64,000 nucleotides of DNA. Origin: Stenotrophomonas sp. Iso1. Lineage in GTDB: Bacteria; Pseudomonadota; Gammaproteobacteria; Xanthomonadales; Xanthomonadaceae. Under the pieces are notes generated by a model. It searched no databases and was not told the DNA's origin. It saw nothing but the letters and a program-made list of their open reading frames with translations. Both the position numbers and the translations under genes were made by a program. Below are positions 54,433 through 64,000 of this stretch, piece after piece. The stretch spans positions 806,001-870,000 of the forward strand of contig NZ_JAODBT010000001.1 of NCBI RefSeq assembly GCF_027497995.1, given 5' to 3'. Within the stretch, counting starts at the first letter, position 1. Every line of letters begins with the position of its first letter.

Positions 54433-55507
54433 ACTGGCCCGTTGGTTGCAGCAGTTGGACGATCTGTTCCGGCTGTTCAACTACATCACTTTCCGCGGCA
54501 TCCTCGCGGCGCTGACCGCGCTCGGCTTGTCGCTGTGGCTTGGGCCGGCAGCGATCCGTCGTCTGGCCCAGCTCAAGGGTGGCCAGCCGATCCGCAAGGA
54601 CGGCCCGCAATCGCACTTCTCCAAGGCCGGCACACCGACCATGGGCGGCGGTTTGATCCTGACCACCGTGCTGATCTCGGTGCTGCTGTGGGCTGACCTG
54701 CGCAACCGTTACGTTTGGGTGGTGATGGCGGTGATGCTCTGCTTCGGTGCCATTGGCTGGTACGACGACTGGTTGAAGATCGCCAAGCGCGATCCGAACG
54801 GTTTGAAGTCGCGCTGGAAGTACCTGCTGCAGTCGATCTTTGGTCTGGCCGCGGGTTTGTTCCTCTTCTACACGGCCGACGTGCCGGCAGCGTTGACGCT
54901 GTACATCCCGATGTTCAAGTCGATTGCGTTGCCGTTGGCAGGCATCAGTTTCGTAGCTATCGCTTACTTCTGGATCGTCGGCTTCTCCAATGCGGTGAAC
55001 CTGACCGACGGCCTGGACGGCCTGGCAATCATGCCGACCGTATTGGTGGCCTGCGCGCTGGGCGTGTTCGCCTACGCCTCGGGCAACGCGGTGTTCTCCA
55101 GCTACCTGCAGATTCCTCAGATTCCTGGTGCCGGCGAACTGGTCATCATCTGCGCGGCTATCGCTGGCGCGGGCTTGGGCTTCCTGTGGTTCAACACTTA
55201 CCCGGCCATGGTGTTCATGGGCGATGTCGGCGCGCTGGCGTTGGGCGCCGTGCTCGGCACCATCGCCGTGATCGTGCGCCAGGAACTGGTGCTGGTGATC
55301 ATGGGCGGTGTATTCGTGATCGAAACCCTGTCGGTAATGATCCAGGTGGCTTCGTTCAAGCTCACGGGAAAGCGTGTGTTCCGCATGGCACCCATTCACC
55401 ACCATTTTGAGCTGAAGGGCTGGCCGGAGCCGCGCGTGATCGTGCGCTTCTGGATCATCTCGGTGGTGCTCGTGTTGATCGGCCTGGCAACCTTGAAGGT
55501 GCGCTGA
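54422..55507 (+). CDS. mraY: Phospho-MurNAc-pentapeptide transferase MraY
   Basis: This 361-residue inner-membrane enzyme makes lipid I from UDP-MurNAc-pentapeptide and undecaprenyl phosphate. About 10 membrane helices are visible, along with [38 protein letters not shown] (Mg site) and the HHHFELKGW catalytic loop. The next gene is ftsW (one-base overlap). Unlike in E. coli there is no murD between them. Confidence 0.98.
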   Translation: MLLELARWLQQLDDLFRLFNYITFRGILAALTALGLSLWLGPAAIRRLAQLKGGQPIRKDGPQSHFSKAGTPTMGGGLILTTVLISVLLWADLRNRYVWVVMAVMLCFGAIGWYDDWLKIAKRDPNGLKSRWKYLLQSIFGLAAGLFLFYTADVPAALTLYIPMFKSIALPLAGISFVAIAYFWIVGFSNAVNLTDGLDGLAIMPTVLVACALGVFAYASGNAVFSSYLQIPQIPGAGELVIICAAIAGAGLGFLWFNTYPAMVFMGDVGALALGAVLGTIAVIVRQELVLVIMGGVFVIETLSVMIQVASFKLTGKRVFRMAPIHHHFELKGWPEPRVIVRFWIISVVLVLIGLATLKVR

Positions 55508-56808
55508 TGGACGACTACTCGCGTCAGGCAACTCGACTTGAAGCCATCGGCGGCAGCTACGACAAGTGGCTGCTGGGCGCCGCCGTGACCTTGGCTTCGA
55601 TCGGGGTCGTGATGGTGGCTTCCAGCTCCATCGCGCTGACGCAGAGTCCGTTCTACTACCTCACCCGCCACCTGGTGTTCATCGGCATCGGTGTGATGCT
55701 GGCGCTGGTGACGATGCGGGTGGAGTTGAAGGAAATCGAGAAGTACAACCAGCTGCTGCTGTTGGGCTGCTTTGCGCTGCTGATCGTGGTGTTCATCCCT
55801 GGGCTGGGCAGCAGCGTCAATGGCGCCCGCCGCTGGGTGAACCTGGGTGTGTCCAAGTTCCAGACCGTGGAAGCGGTGAAGGTGCTCTACATCGTCTGGT
55901 TGTCCAGTTACCTGGTGCGCTTCCGCGACGAGGTCAATGCCACCTGGCAGGCAATGTTGAAGCCGGTTGGCGTGGTCGGCCTGCTGGTCGGCCTGCTGCT
56001 GATGCAGCCTGACTTTGGTTCGTCGATGCTGCTGCTGGGCATCACCATCTGCATGCTGGTGCTGGGCGGCGCCCAGATCACCCGCATCATCCTGCCGGTG
56101 TTGTTGCTGCTGCCGGGGCTGGTGCTGCTGGTGATCTTCGAGCCGTACCGCATGCGCCGCGTCACCTCGTTCATGGATCCGTGGCAGGACCAGCTTGGTT
56201 CCGGCTATCAGCTGTCCAATGCACTGATGGCCATCGGCCGTGGTGAGTGGACCGGCGTCGGCCTGGGCGCGTCAATCCAGAAGCTGAACTATCTGCCCGA
56301 ATCGCATACCGACTTCATCTTCTCGGTGATTGCCGAGGAGCTGGGCTTCATCGGCGTGTGCGGCATCATCAGCCTGTACGTGTTGCTGGTTGGTCGTGCG
56401 TTCTGGTTGGGCATGCGTTGCATTGAAATGCGCCGCCACTTTGCGGGCTACATCGCTTTCGGCATTGCCCTGTGGATCAGCCTGCAGACCTTCGTGTCGA
56501 TTGGCGTGAACCTGGGCATTCTTCCGACCAAGGGTCTGACCCTGCCGCTGATTTCTTCCGGTGGGTCCAGCGTGATGATGACCTGCGTGGCGATGGGGTT
56601 GCTGCTGCGGGTGTCCTACGAATACAACCGTGCCGTGCGTCGTCAGGAAGTCCGTGACGACATCGAGCCGGTGGTCGAAGACGCCGAGCAGGCACCGGCG
56701 GCCACGCCAACCGCAACTGCCGTGGCTTCGGCCATGCAGGGCAACGCCGCGCGTGGTACCAGCCGCATGCAGCAGCGGGTTGAACCGACCTTCGGGAGGA
56801 TTGCATGA
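55507..56808 (+). CDS. ftsW: Septal peptidoglycan polymerase FtsW
   Basis: This 433-residue SEDS glycosyltransferase polymerises lipid II with FtsI. About 10 membrane helices, [28 protein letters not shown] and [18 protein letters not shown] are typical. The C-terminal extension (about residues 375-433) is cytoplasmic and rich in acidic residues and Ala. It shares one base with mraY and four with murG. Confidence 0.97.
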   Translation: MDDYSRQATRLEAIGGSYDKWLLGAAVTLASIGVVMVASSSIALTQSPFYYLTRHLVFIGIGVMLALVTMRVELKEIEKYNQLLLLGCFALLIVVFIPGLGSSVNGARRWVNLGVSKFQTVEAVKVLYIVWLSSYLVRFRDEVNATWQAMLKPVGVVGLLVGLLLMQPDFGSSMLLLGITICMLVLGGAQITRIILPVLLLLPGLVLLVIFEPYRMRRVTSFMDPWQDQLGSGYQLSNALMAIGRGEWTGVGLGASIQKLNYLPESHTDFIFSVIAEELGFIGVCGIISLYVLLVGRAFWLGMRCIEMRRHFAGYIAFGIALWISLQTFVSIGVNLGILPTKGLTLPLISSGGSSVMMTCVAMGLLLRVSYEYNRAVRRQEVRDDIEPVVEDAEQAPAATPTATAVASAMQGNAARGTSRMQQRVEPTFGRIA

Positions 56809-57902
56809 GCAATCTGACCAAGAACGCTGCGCCGCGCCCGGTGATGATCATGGCCGGCGGTACCGGTGGCCATATCTTCCCGGGTCTGGCAGTGGCCAAG
56901 GTGTTGCGTGAGCGCGGTGTACCGGTGGTGTGGCTGGGCGCCGACGGCGCCATGGAAACCCGTTTGGTACCGCAGCATGGAATTCAGATCGACACGCTGG
57001 CCATTTCCGGCCTGCGTGGCAAGGGCAAGCTGGCGTTGCTGGGCGCACCGGTGCGTGTGCTGCGCGCCATTCGTGACGCTGGCTACGTGCTGCGTGATCG
57101 CAATCCGCGCGCGGTGGTGGCTTTCGGTGGCTTTGCCTCCGGGCCGGGTGGAATGGCGGCGCGACTGCATGGTTTGCCGTTGCTGGTGCACGAACAGAAC
57201 CGTGCGCCGGGCTTGACCAATCGCATCCTGTCGCGCTTCGCACGTCGCCTGCTGACCGGCTTCCCAGGCAGTTTTTCCGGTAACAAGGAAGAAGTGGTGG
57301 GCAATCCGGTGCGTGCCGAGATTGCCGCCTTGCCGACGCCGGAACAACGTCTCGTCGGCCGCGCTGGCCCCATGCGCCTGCTGGTGCTGGGTGGTAGCCA
57401 GGGCGCGCGTGCATTGAACAATGCCGTGCCCAAGGCGCTGGCCGCACTGGGCGACAGTGTTTCCATCGACGTCTGGCACCAGTGCGGTGAGAAGCTGCAC
57501 GAAGAAGCCTTGCAGGCTTATCGCGATGCCGGTGTATCCGGTCGTGTTGATGCCTTCATTGGTGACATGGCCGCTGCCTATGACTGGGCAGACGTGGTGG
57601 TATGCCGCGCAGGCGCATCCACGCTGGCTGAGTTGTGCGCAGTGGGCATTGGCAGCGTGCTGGTGCCGTTTGCCGCTGCGGTCGATGACCACCAGACCCG
57701 CAATGCCGAATATCTGGTCGAGCGCGGTGCCGCTGAACTGCTCAAGCAGGACGACGCACTGGCAGCCAATCTGGAAGGCGTGCTGCGCACGCTCGTCAAC
57801 AATCCCGCTGGTCGCATGCAGATGGCGCATGCCGCGCGTGCACTGGCCAAGGTCGATGCGGCCGAACGCATCGCAGACATCATTCTTGAGGAAGCAGCAT
57901 GA
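56805..57902 (+). CDS. murG: UDP-GlcNAc:lipid I transferase MurG
   Basis: This 365-residue GT-B peripheral membrane enzyme converts lipid I to lipid II. It has [19 protein letters not shown] (N-terminal loop), [29 protein letters not shown] and the donor-binding [16 protein letters not shown] overlap with ftsW; the stop is followed by a 43-base gap before murC. Confidence 0.98.
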   Translation: MSNLTKNAAPRPVMIMAGGTGGHIFPGLAVAKVLRERGVPVVWLGADGAMETRLVPQHGIQIDTLAISGLRGKGKLALLGAPVRVLRAIRDAGYVLRDRNPRAVVAFGGFASGPGGMAARLHGLPLLVHEQNRAPGLTNRILSRFARRLLTGFPGSFSGNKEEVVGNPVRAEIAALPTPEQRLVGRAGPMRLLVLGGSQGARALNNAVPKALAALGDSVSIDVWHQCGEKLHEEALQAYRDAGVSGRVDAFIGDMAAAYDWADVVVCRAGASTLAELCAVGIGSVLVPFAAAVDDHQTRNAEYLVERGAAELLKQDDALAANLEGVLRTLVNNPAGRMQMAHAARALAKVDAAERIADIILEEAA

Positions 57903-57949
57903 ATACGGCATCGCGCACTCGCGCCCGCCACATGGGAGGCGCGCAATGA
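57899..57949 (+). CDS. Possible 16-codon bridging ORF between murG and murC
   Basis: An ATG overlapping the murG stop (ATGA) opens a 16-codon frame that ends with a TGA overlapping the murC start (ATGA at 57946). A GAGGAAG ribosome-binding sequence precedes the ATG. It may keep ribosomes moving from murG to murC. It has no recognisable product, and chance is possible. Confidence 0.3.
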   Translation: MNTASRTRARHMGGAQ

Positions 57950-59382
57950 CCCGCCGCCTCCACGACACCACCGACCTGGTTCGCGCCTTCCCGCGCGTGC
58001 ATTTTGTTGGCATCGGCGGCACCGGCATGAGCGGCATCGCCGAAGTGATGCTGACGCTGGGCTACGAAGTGTCCGGCTCGGACAACTCCGATAACGCGGC
58101 CACGCGTCGTCTGTCGCGTCTGGGTGCGCGAGTGATGCGCGGCCACTCTGCGGCCAATGTGCTGGGCACTGATTGTGTGGTGGTCTCCAGTGCCATCCGC
58201 GATGACAACCCTGAGCTGATGGAAGCGCGCAGCCAGCGCATTCCGATCATGCCGCGTGCGGCGATGCTGGCCGAGTTGATGCGCTTCCGTCGCGGCATTG
58301 CCGTCGCCGGCACGCACGGCAAGACCACCACTACCTCGCTGACCGCAGCGGTGCTGAGCGAAGGTGGGCTGGACCCGACCTTCGTCATCGGCGGCCAGCT
58401 GTTGGCGGCCGGTGCCAACGCCAAACTCGGCGGTGGCCAGTGGCTGGTGGCCGAGGCCGATGAGAGCGATGGCAGCTTCCTGCGCCTGAATCCTTTGGTG
58501 GCAGTGATCACCAACATCGACTCTGACCATCTCGAGAACTACGGCAACGACTTCGCCCGCGTGCAGGAAGCCTTTGCTGAATTCCTGCAGCGCCTGCCGT
58601 TCTATGGCCTGGCCGTGTTGTGCATCGATGACCCGGAAGTGGCTGCACTTGCCGCCAAGACGCCGCGTCATGTGATGAGTTACGGCATGAGCAGCAATGC
58701 CGACGTGCGCGCCGAAGACGTAGTGCAGGACGGTCCGCGCATGCGTTTCACCCTGCGTTTGCCGGAAGGCAGCAGCGTGCCGGTGACGTTGGCATTGCCG
58801 GGCAAGCACAACGTGCTCAATGCGCTGGCTGCGGCCGCAGTTGCCTGGCAGCTGGGCGTAGCCCCGGAAGCCATCGCGTCGGCGCTGGAGAAGTTTGAAG
58901 GCGTTGGTCGCCGCTTCAACGATCTGGGCGTGGTCACCACGCACAAGGGCGCCAAGGTCCGCGTTATCGACGACTACGGTCATCATCCGCGCGAACTGGA
59001 AGCCGTGTTCGCAGCTGCGCGTGGCGGTTGGCCGTCGCAGCGTCTGGTGGTGGCTTTCCAGCCGCACCGCTACAGCCGTACGCGCGATCAGTTTGATGCG
59101 TTCGCAGCAGTGTTGTCGGAAGTCGACGCATTGGTGCTGAGCGAGGTCTACCCGGCCGGCGAAGCGCCGATTCCGGGTGCCGATTCCAAGTCGCTGGCGC
59201 GTGCCATTCGTGCGCGCGGTCGCAGTGAGCCGGTGGTGGTGGGCAATGCCGCCGACCTGGTGTCGGTGCTGCCCGACGTGCTGCAGGACGGTGATCTGCT
59301 GCTGATGATGGGCGCGGGCGACATCGGTCACGTGGCTCAGATCGTGGCAACCGAAGGCTTCAAGGAGTCCGTGGGCGAATGA
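57946..59382 (+). CDS. murC: UDP-MurNAc-L-alanine ligase MurC
   Basis: This 478-residue ligase adds L-Ala to UDP-MurNAc. HFVGIGGTGMSGIAEVMLTLG, ATP loop AGTHGKTTTTSLTAAVL, EADESDGSFLRLNP and VIDDYGHHPRELEAV are canonical. The ATG at 57946 has GGGAGG before it. In E. coli ddlB follows it; here the stop is followed only by a 32-codon ORF and then ftsQ. Confidence 0.97.
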   Translation: MTRRLHDTTDLVRAFPRVHFVGIGGTGMSGIAEVMLTLGYEVSGSDNSDNAATRRLSRLGARVMRGHSAANVLGTDCVVVSSAIRDDNPELMEARSQRIPIMPRAAMLAELMRFRRGIAVAGTHGKTTTTSLTAAVLSEGGLDPTFVIGGQLLAAGANAKLGGGQWLVAEADESDGSFLRLNPLVAVITNIDSDHLENYGNDFARVQEAFAEFLQRLPFYGLAVLCIDDPEVAALAAKTPRHVMSYGMSSNADVRAEDVVQDGPRMRFTLRLPEGSSVPVTLALPGKHNVLNALAAAAVAWQLGVAPEAIASALEKFEGVGRRFNDLGVVTTHKGAKVRVIDDYGHHPRELEAVFAAARGGWPSQRLVVAFQPHRYSRTRDQFDAFAAVLSEVDALVLSEVYPAGEAPIPGADSKSLARAIRARGRSEPVVVGNAADLVSVLPDVLQDGDLLLMMGAGDIGHVAQIVATEGFKESVGE

Positions 59383-59477
59383 ACCATCACGCATTCCCGT
59401 CGTTGCATGCCGGCACCACCGCTCTGCGGTTGGTGCGTCGTGCGTGCGCGTGGAATGCAGGGGAGGGCGCGCGATGA
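59379..59477 (+). CDS. 32-codon ORF filling the murC-ftsQ gap (possible ddl remnant)
   Basis: The ATG overlaps the murC stop (ATGA) and the TGA overlaps the ftsQ start (ATGA at 59474), so the 32-codon frame exactly bridges the gap where ddl is placed in many dcw clusters. An AAGGAG lies 11 bases upstream. The product (MNHHAFPSLHAG...) has no Ddl motif. It could be a coupling ORF, a leftover of an internally deleted ddl, or chance. A hairpin (59413-59436) lies inside. Confidence 0.3.
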   Translation: MNHHAFPSLHAGTTALRLVRRACAWNAGEGAR

Positions 59478-60202
59478 ACGCCATGCTGCGCATCCTCGCC
59501 TGGTTGTTGGCTATCGCGTTGGTGGCGCTGCCGGTCGTGGCCGTGCTTAACGGTTGGGTGGGCGCCGAACGTTGGCCGCTGGCCAAGCTGCGTGTGCACG
59601 GTGAGTTCGAGCGCGTGCCGGCGGAAGATCTGCAGAAGGCATTGCTGCCGTACGCGCAGGCGGGCTACTTCGCGGTGAAGCTGCAGGACGCGCAGCACGC
59701 AGTGGAAAAACTGCCCTGGGTGGAAAGCGCACGCGTGCGCAAGCAATGGCCGGACGTGCTGGAAGTTTCCATCGTCGAGCACAAGCCGTTCGCACGCTGG
59801 GGCAAGGATCGACTGCTGTCCGAGCAGGGCCGTTTGTTTGCTGTGCCGCATGGCCTTGAAAACGCGCCGCTGCCGCAGCTGGACGGCCCGGATGCCAAGA
59901 CTGCGGAAGTGGTCGAGCTGTACAACGATTCCCGTGCACTATTCGCGCCCGCTGGCGTGGACGTGCGCCAGGTTGCCATGGACGCGCGCGGCAGCTGGTC
60001 GCTGGCGTTGAACAACGGCACCGAGATCATCGTCGGCCGCAATGACGCGCGTTCGCGCCTGTCGCGTTTTGTACGGGTGCTTCCTCAGCTCCTCCGCACG
60101 CAGGTGCCGATCGAGCACGCCGACCTCCGCTATACCAACGGTTTCACGCTGAGCTGGGGAACCCCACCGCCGGCAACAAAGCAGACGCAGGACAGAACAT
60201 GA
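59474..60202 (+). CDS. ftsQ: Cell division protein FtsQ
   Basis: This 242-residue bitopic protein has a membrane helix at about residues 5-25, a POTRA domain (LRVHGEFERVPAEDLQKALL) and the FtsQ beta domain with EHKPFARWG and LSEQGRLFAVP. It is the hub linking FtsA-side early proteins with FtsLB/WI. The ATG has GGGAGGG 6 bases away. It overlaps ftsA by 4 bases (ATGA). Confidence 0.95.
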   Translation: MNAMLRILAWLLAIALVALPVVAVLNGWVGAERWPLAKLRVHGEFERVPAEDLQKALLPYAQAGYFAVKLQDAQHAVEKLPWVESARVRKQWPDVLEVSIVEHKPFARWGKDRLLSEQGRLFAVPHGLENAPLPQLDGPDAKTAEVVELYNDSRALFAPAGVDVRQVAMDARGSWSLALNNGTEIIVGRNDARSRLSRFVRVLPQLLRTQVPIEHADLRYTNGFTLSWGTPPPATKQTQDRT

Positions 60203-61434
60203 ATCGCAAGGGTGATAAATCGCTGATCGTCGGACTCGATATCGGTACTTCCAAGGTGGTGGCACTGGTGGGTGAGTATTCGCCCGGCAGCCCCATCGAG
60301 GTCATCGGTATCGGTTCGCATGAATCGCGCGGTCTCAAGCGCGGTGTGGTGGTGGACATCGAATCGACGGTGCAGTCCATCCAGCGCGCCATCGAAGAGG
60401 CCGAGTTGATGGCCGGTTGCGAGATCCGTTCGGTCTACGCTTCCATCTCCGGCAACCACGTGCAATGCCGCAACTCGCAGGGCATCACTCCGATTCGCGA
60501 AGGTGAAGTCAGCTGGGGTGATCTGGACCGCGTGCTCGAAGCTGCCAAGGCCGTGGCTATTCCCGCCGACCAGAAGATCCTGCATGCGATTCCGCGCGAG
60601 TACGTGCTGGACGATTCGCAGGAAGGTATCCGCAATCCGGTCGGCATGACCGGTGTGCGTCTGGAAGTGCACGCGCACTTGGTGGTGTGCGCGCAGTCGG
60701 CTGCGGCCAATATCAGCAAGTGCGTTCAGCGCTGCGGCCTGCAGGTGGACGATCTGGTGCTGTCTTCACTGGCCTCCAGCGTGGCCGTGCTGACCGCCGA
60801 CGAGCGTGAGCTGGGTGTGGTGATGGTGGATATCGGAGCTGGCACCACCGATATCGCAGTGTTCGTGCAGGGCGCGATCTGTCACACCGCCTCGTTGCCG
60901 ATTGCCGGCGACCACGTCACCAATGACATCGCGCACATGCTGCGCACGCCAACCCCGGAAGCCGAGCAGATCAAGGTGCGTTACGCCTGTGCATTGGCGC
61001 AGTTGGCTACGGCCGAGGAAAGCATCCAGGTGCCGTCGGTCGGCGACCGCCCGCCGCGTCGCATGCCACGCCATTCGCTGGCGCAGGCCGTGCAGGGCCG
61101 CTACGAAGAAATCTTTGAAATGGTGCAGGCCGAACTGCGTCGCTCCGGTTTCGAGGAAATGGTGCGTGCCGGCATGGTGCTCACCGGTGGCGCGTCGAAG
61201 ATGGAAGGCGTGGTTGAACTGGCCGAAGAAATGCTGCAGATGCCGGTGCGCGTGGGCATTCCGCAGCACGTCACCGGGCTGGGTGAAGTGGTTGGCAACC
61301 CGGTGCACGCCACCGGCGTGGGCCTGCTGCTGATGGGCAGCCAGATCGAACATCCCCGTCGTCCGTCGCTGCCCACCGGGCGCGCCGGCAGCATGTTCAA
61401 CAAGTTGAAAAACTGGTTCCGCGGCGAGTTCTGA
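60199..61434 (+). CDS. ftsA: Cell division protein FtsA
   Basis: This 411-residue actin-like ATPase tethers FtsZ to the membrane. Motifs are VGLDIGTSKVVALVGE, VMVDIGAGTTDIAVF and MVLTGGASKMEGVVELAEE; the C-terminal amphipathic helix MFNKLKNWFRGEF is the membrane anchor. It overlaps ftsQ by 4 bases. A 205-base gap before ftsZ includes short GCAGTNA repeats. Confidence 0.98.
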   Translation: MNRKGDKSLIVGLDIGTSKVVALVGEYSPGSPIEVIGIGSHESRGLKRGVVVDIESTVQSIQRAIEEAELMAGCEIRSVYASISGNHVQCRNSQGITPIREGEVSWGDLDRVLEAAKAVAIPADQKILHAIPREYVLDDSQEGIRNPVGMTGVRLEVHAHLVVCAQSAAANISKCVQRCGLQVDDLVLSSLASSVAVLTADERELGVVMVDIGAGTTDIAVFVQGAICHTASLPIAGDHVTNDIAHMLRTPTPEAEQIKVRYACALAQLATAEESIQVPSVGDRPPRRMPRHSLAQAVQGRYEEIFEMVQAELRRSGFEEMVRAGMVLTGGASKMEGVVELAEEMLQMPVRVGIPQHVTGLGEVVGNPVHATGVGLLLMGSQIEHPRRPSLPTGRAGSMFNKLKNWFRGEF

Positions 61435-61639
61435 GCGCGGTGCCGGGTAGTAGGCAGTGAAGCAGGCAGTAAGGCAAGGCGAAGTGCAGTAACGCAGTCA
61501 TTGATACAGGCAACAACCACCGCGACGGGGCAACCCCAAGTGGTAAACCAACAACAACTCGCCGGTGCGGGCGGGCGCAGAAGGAGAAGGATTCTTCCCG
61601 GATGCTCGACCCAATCACGGCAATAGAGAGGACATGGAC

Positions 61640-62869
<1,230 letters not shown>

Positions 62870-63032
62870 TCGGAGGCTGATCTGGCGCCACTGAGTGGAC
62901 CGGGTCGGGTCACGCGCCTGTCGGCAATGGCAGCGCGGGTCGGGCCGGTTCGCCCCGGTGGGGCGGAGTAGCCGTCGCAGTACTACACGTCAGGGCTGTC
63001 CACCCTGGCGGGCAATACCATGTCCTTTGTCG

Positions 63033-63061
63033 CCGGGCCAGGATCGGCCCGGTGGCATTTT
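63033..63061 (+). terminator. Terminator-like hairpin after ftsZ
   Basis: CCGGGCC and GGCCCGG form a 7-base stem with a six-base loop, followed by TGGCATTTT. The T-run is a few bases late, so termination may be partial. Confidence 0.45.
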
Positions 63062-63119
63062 CGGTCCCTCCCCACACGCGCTGCCGTTGTCAGGCGTTTC
63101 TGGGGTGGTTGTGAACGCG

Positions 63120-63128
63120 TGTTATTCT
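63120..63128 (+). promoter_or_regulatory. Possible extended -10 box of lpxC
   Basis: TGTTATTCT fits TGnTANNNT, 48 bases ahead of the lpxC ATG. There is no clear -35. Confidence 0.35.
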
Positions 63129-63140
63129 TGTTTGTCCCCC

Positions 63141-63158
63141 AGCCGCGCATGCGCGGCT
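63141..63158. promoter_or_regulatory. 18-bp perfect palindrome in the lpxC leader
   Basis: AGCCGCGCATGCGCGGCT is fully self-complementary and lies 17 bases before the lpxC ATG. As RNA it could form a short hairpin or a kissing element; as DNA it could be an operator. Confidence 0.5.
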
Positions 63159-63175
63159 TATCCGGTTCCGCATCC

Positions 63176-64000
63176 ATGATCCAGCAACGCACACTCAAGA
63201 ATACGATCCGCGCCACCGGCGTCGGCCTGCACAGTGGTGACAAGGTCTATATGACGTTGCGCCCTGCGCCGGTGAACCATGGCGTCGTGTTCCGTCGCGT
63301 CGATCTGGACCCCGTGGTGGTGGTGCCGGCTCGCGCCGACCTGGTCACCGAAGTCACCCTGTGCACCGGGCTCACCAGCGAAGGCGCCAAGATCCAGACC
63401 GTCGAACACCTCATGTCCGCTCTGGCCGGTCTTGGTGTGGACAACGTAATCGTGGAATTGTCTTCGGCCGAGCTGCCGATCATGGACGGCTCCTCCGGTC
63501 CGTTCGTGTTCCTGCTGCAATCGGCAGGCGTTGTCGAACAAGACGCGCCCAAGCGTTTCCTGCGCATCCTCAAGACGGTTGAAGTGCGTGATGGCGACAA
63601 GGTCGCCCGCTTCGATCCCTACGAGGGTTACAAGCTGGGCTTCACCATCCAGTTTGACCACCCAATGATTCCGGCCAAGCAGTCGCGCGCGGAGATCGAG
63701 TTCTCCACCGCTGCTTACGTCAAGGAAATCTCCCGCGCCCGCACGTTTGGCTTCATGCGCGACTTGGAGTACATGCGTGAGCGCAATCTTGGTCTGGGCG
63801 GTTCGATGGACAACGCCATCGTGCTGGACGAGTTCCGCGTATTGAACGAAGACGGACTGCGTTACGTCGACGAGTTCGTGCGCCACAAAATCCTCGACGC
63901 CATCGGCGACCTCTACCTGGCCGGCGGGCAGGTGCTGGGTTCCTACGATGGCTTCAAATCCGGCCACGCGCTCAACAACAAGCTGGTGCGCGCTTTGTTG
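63176..64000 (+). CDS. lpxC: UDP-3-O-acyl-N-acetylglucosamine deacetylase LpxC, truncated by the window end
   Basis: The first 275 residues are present (the family is about 300-305). LpxC is the zinc-dependent first committed step of lipid A synthesis and a drug target. It begins [21 protein letters not shown] and has [11 protein letters not shown] (the first Zn His), [36 protein letters not shown] and [15 protein letters not shown] with the second Zn His and Asp. The stop is past base 64000. The Shine-Dalgarno is weak; the leader holds a palindrome. Confidence 0.97.
   Translation, partial: MIQQRTLKNTIRATGVGLHSGDKVYMTLRPAPVNHGVVFRRVDLDPVVVVPARADLVTEVTLCTGLTSEGAKIQTVEHLMSALAGLGVDNVIVELSSAELPIMDGSSGPFVFLLQSAGVVEQDAPKRFLRILKTVEVRDGDKVARFDPYEGYKLGFTIQFDHPMIPAKQSRAEIEFSTAAYVKEISRARTFGFMRDLEYMRERNLGLGGSMDNAIVLDEFRVLNEDGLRYVDEFVRHKILDAIGDLYLAGGQVLGSYDGFKSGHALNNKLVRALL

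Larger units (their letters stand above)
62870..63175. other. ftsZ-lpxC intergenic region
   Basis: This 306-base region has no supported gene. It includes a terminator-like hairpin at 63033, an extended -10 box at 63120 and a palindrome at 63141, all read toward lpxC. Confidence 0.5.

Noticed and set aside
57880..59586. A 568-codon minus-strand frame opposite murC
   Set aside because: murC is certain; the frame is rich in His, Gln and Arg, with no domain.
62870..63175. A possible small gene (62895-63179) between ftsZ and lpxC
   Set aside because: It has poor codon character, no ribosome-binding site and a Cys/Pro/Arg-rich product that overlaps the lpxC start.

Overview
The window is a GC-rich chromosomal segment from a gammaproteobacterium of the Xanthomonadaceae, probably close to Stenotrophomonas or Xanthomonas. 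Evidence for this is an Xps-type type II secretion operon in the order E-F-G-H-I-J-K-L-M-N-D, a dcw cell-division cluster without murD, a riboflavin operon with a ribB-ribA-like fusion, and many 1-11 bp start/stop overlaps. The species cannot be fixed from the sequence alone. I see no tRNA, insertion sequence, prophage or CRISPR array.

Region 1 (1-9155) is the type II secretion operon: the tail of the GspE ATPase, inner-membrane GspF, pseudopilins GspG-K, the GspL/M/N assembly platform and the lipoprotein secretin GspD. Two glycosyltransferase-like genes (9206-10896) and pncB (11011-12195) follow. Region 2 (12504-18290) is a chaperone-usher fimbrial locus: a small divergent fimbrial-like protein, a major pilin gene with a one-base frameshift, and intact chaperone, usher and tip-type subunit genes. 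A good CRP/Clp-type site lies upstream. A DUF3667-like zinc-ribbon membrane gene with an in-frame TAG (18412-19203) follows, then a purine permease, ettA and an RcnB-like secreted protein. Region 3 (23253-30961) is a two-partner secretion pair on the minus strand: a 2002-residue filamentous haemagglutinin-type adhesin with five 81-residue MBG repeats, and its TpsB transporter.

Region 4 (31203-39309) is housekeeping: glyA, nrdR, a GNAT gene, ribD, an FMN riboswitch, ribE, ribBA, ribH, nusB and thiL. Region 5 (39438-41106) is a small cassette of two Roadblock/LC7 proteins and a P-loop GTPase-like protein. This is the part of the window most likely to hold an under-described system. Region 6 (41164-47668) holds an FAD-linked D-2-hydroxyacid dehydrogenase, a YdjM-type membrane protein, yraN, lpoA, rsmI, the RNase P RNA gene and an NRDE/TANGO2 protein.

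Region 7 (47776-64000) is the dcw cluster: a promoter with a MraZ-box array, then mraZ-rsmH-ftsL-ftsI-murE-murF-mraY-ftsW-murG-murC-ftsQ-ftsA-ftsZ, and the start of lpxC. Two expected ligase genes are missing here. There is no murD, which fits the MurD2/MurL route known in Xanthomonas. There is also no ddl between murC and ftsQ, where only a 32-codon ORF fills the gap.

Functionally the window combines protein secretion, surface adhesion (one fimbrial system apparently broken, one large TPS adhesin intact), cofactor synthesis (NAD, riboflavin, thiamine, one-carbon) and the peptidoglycan/division machinery.
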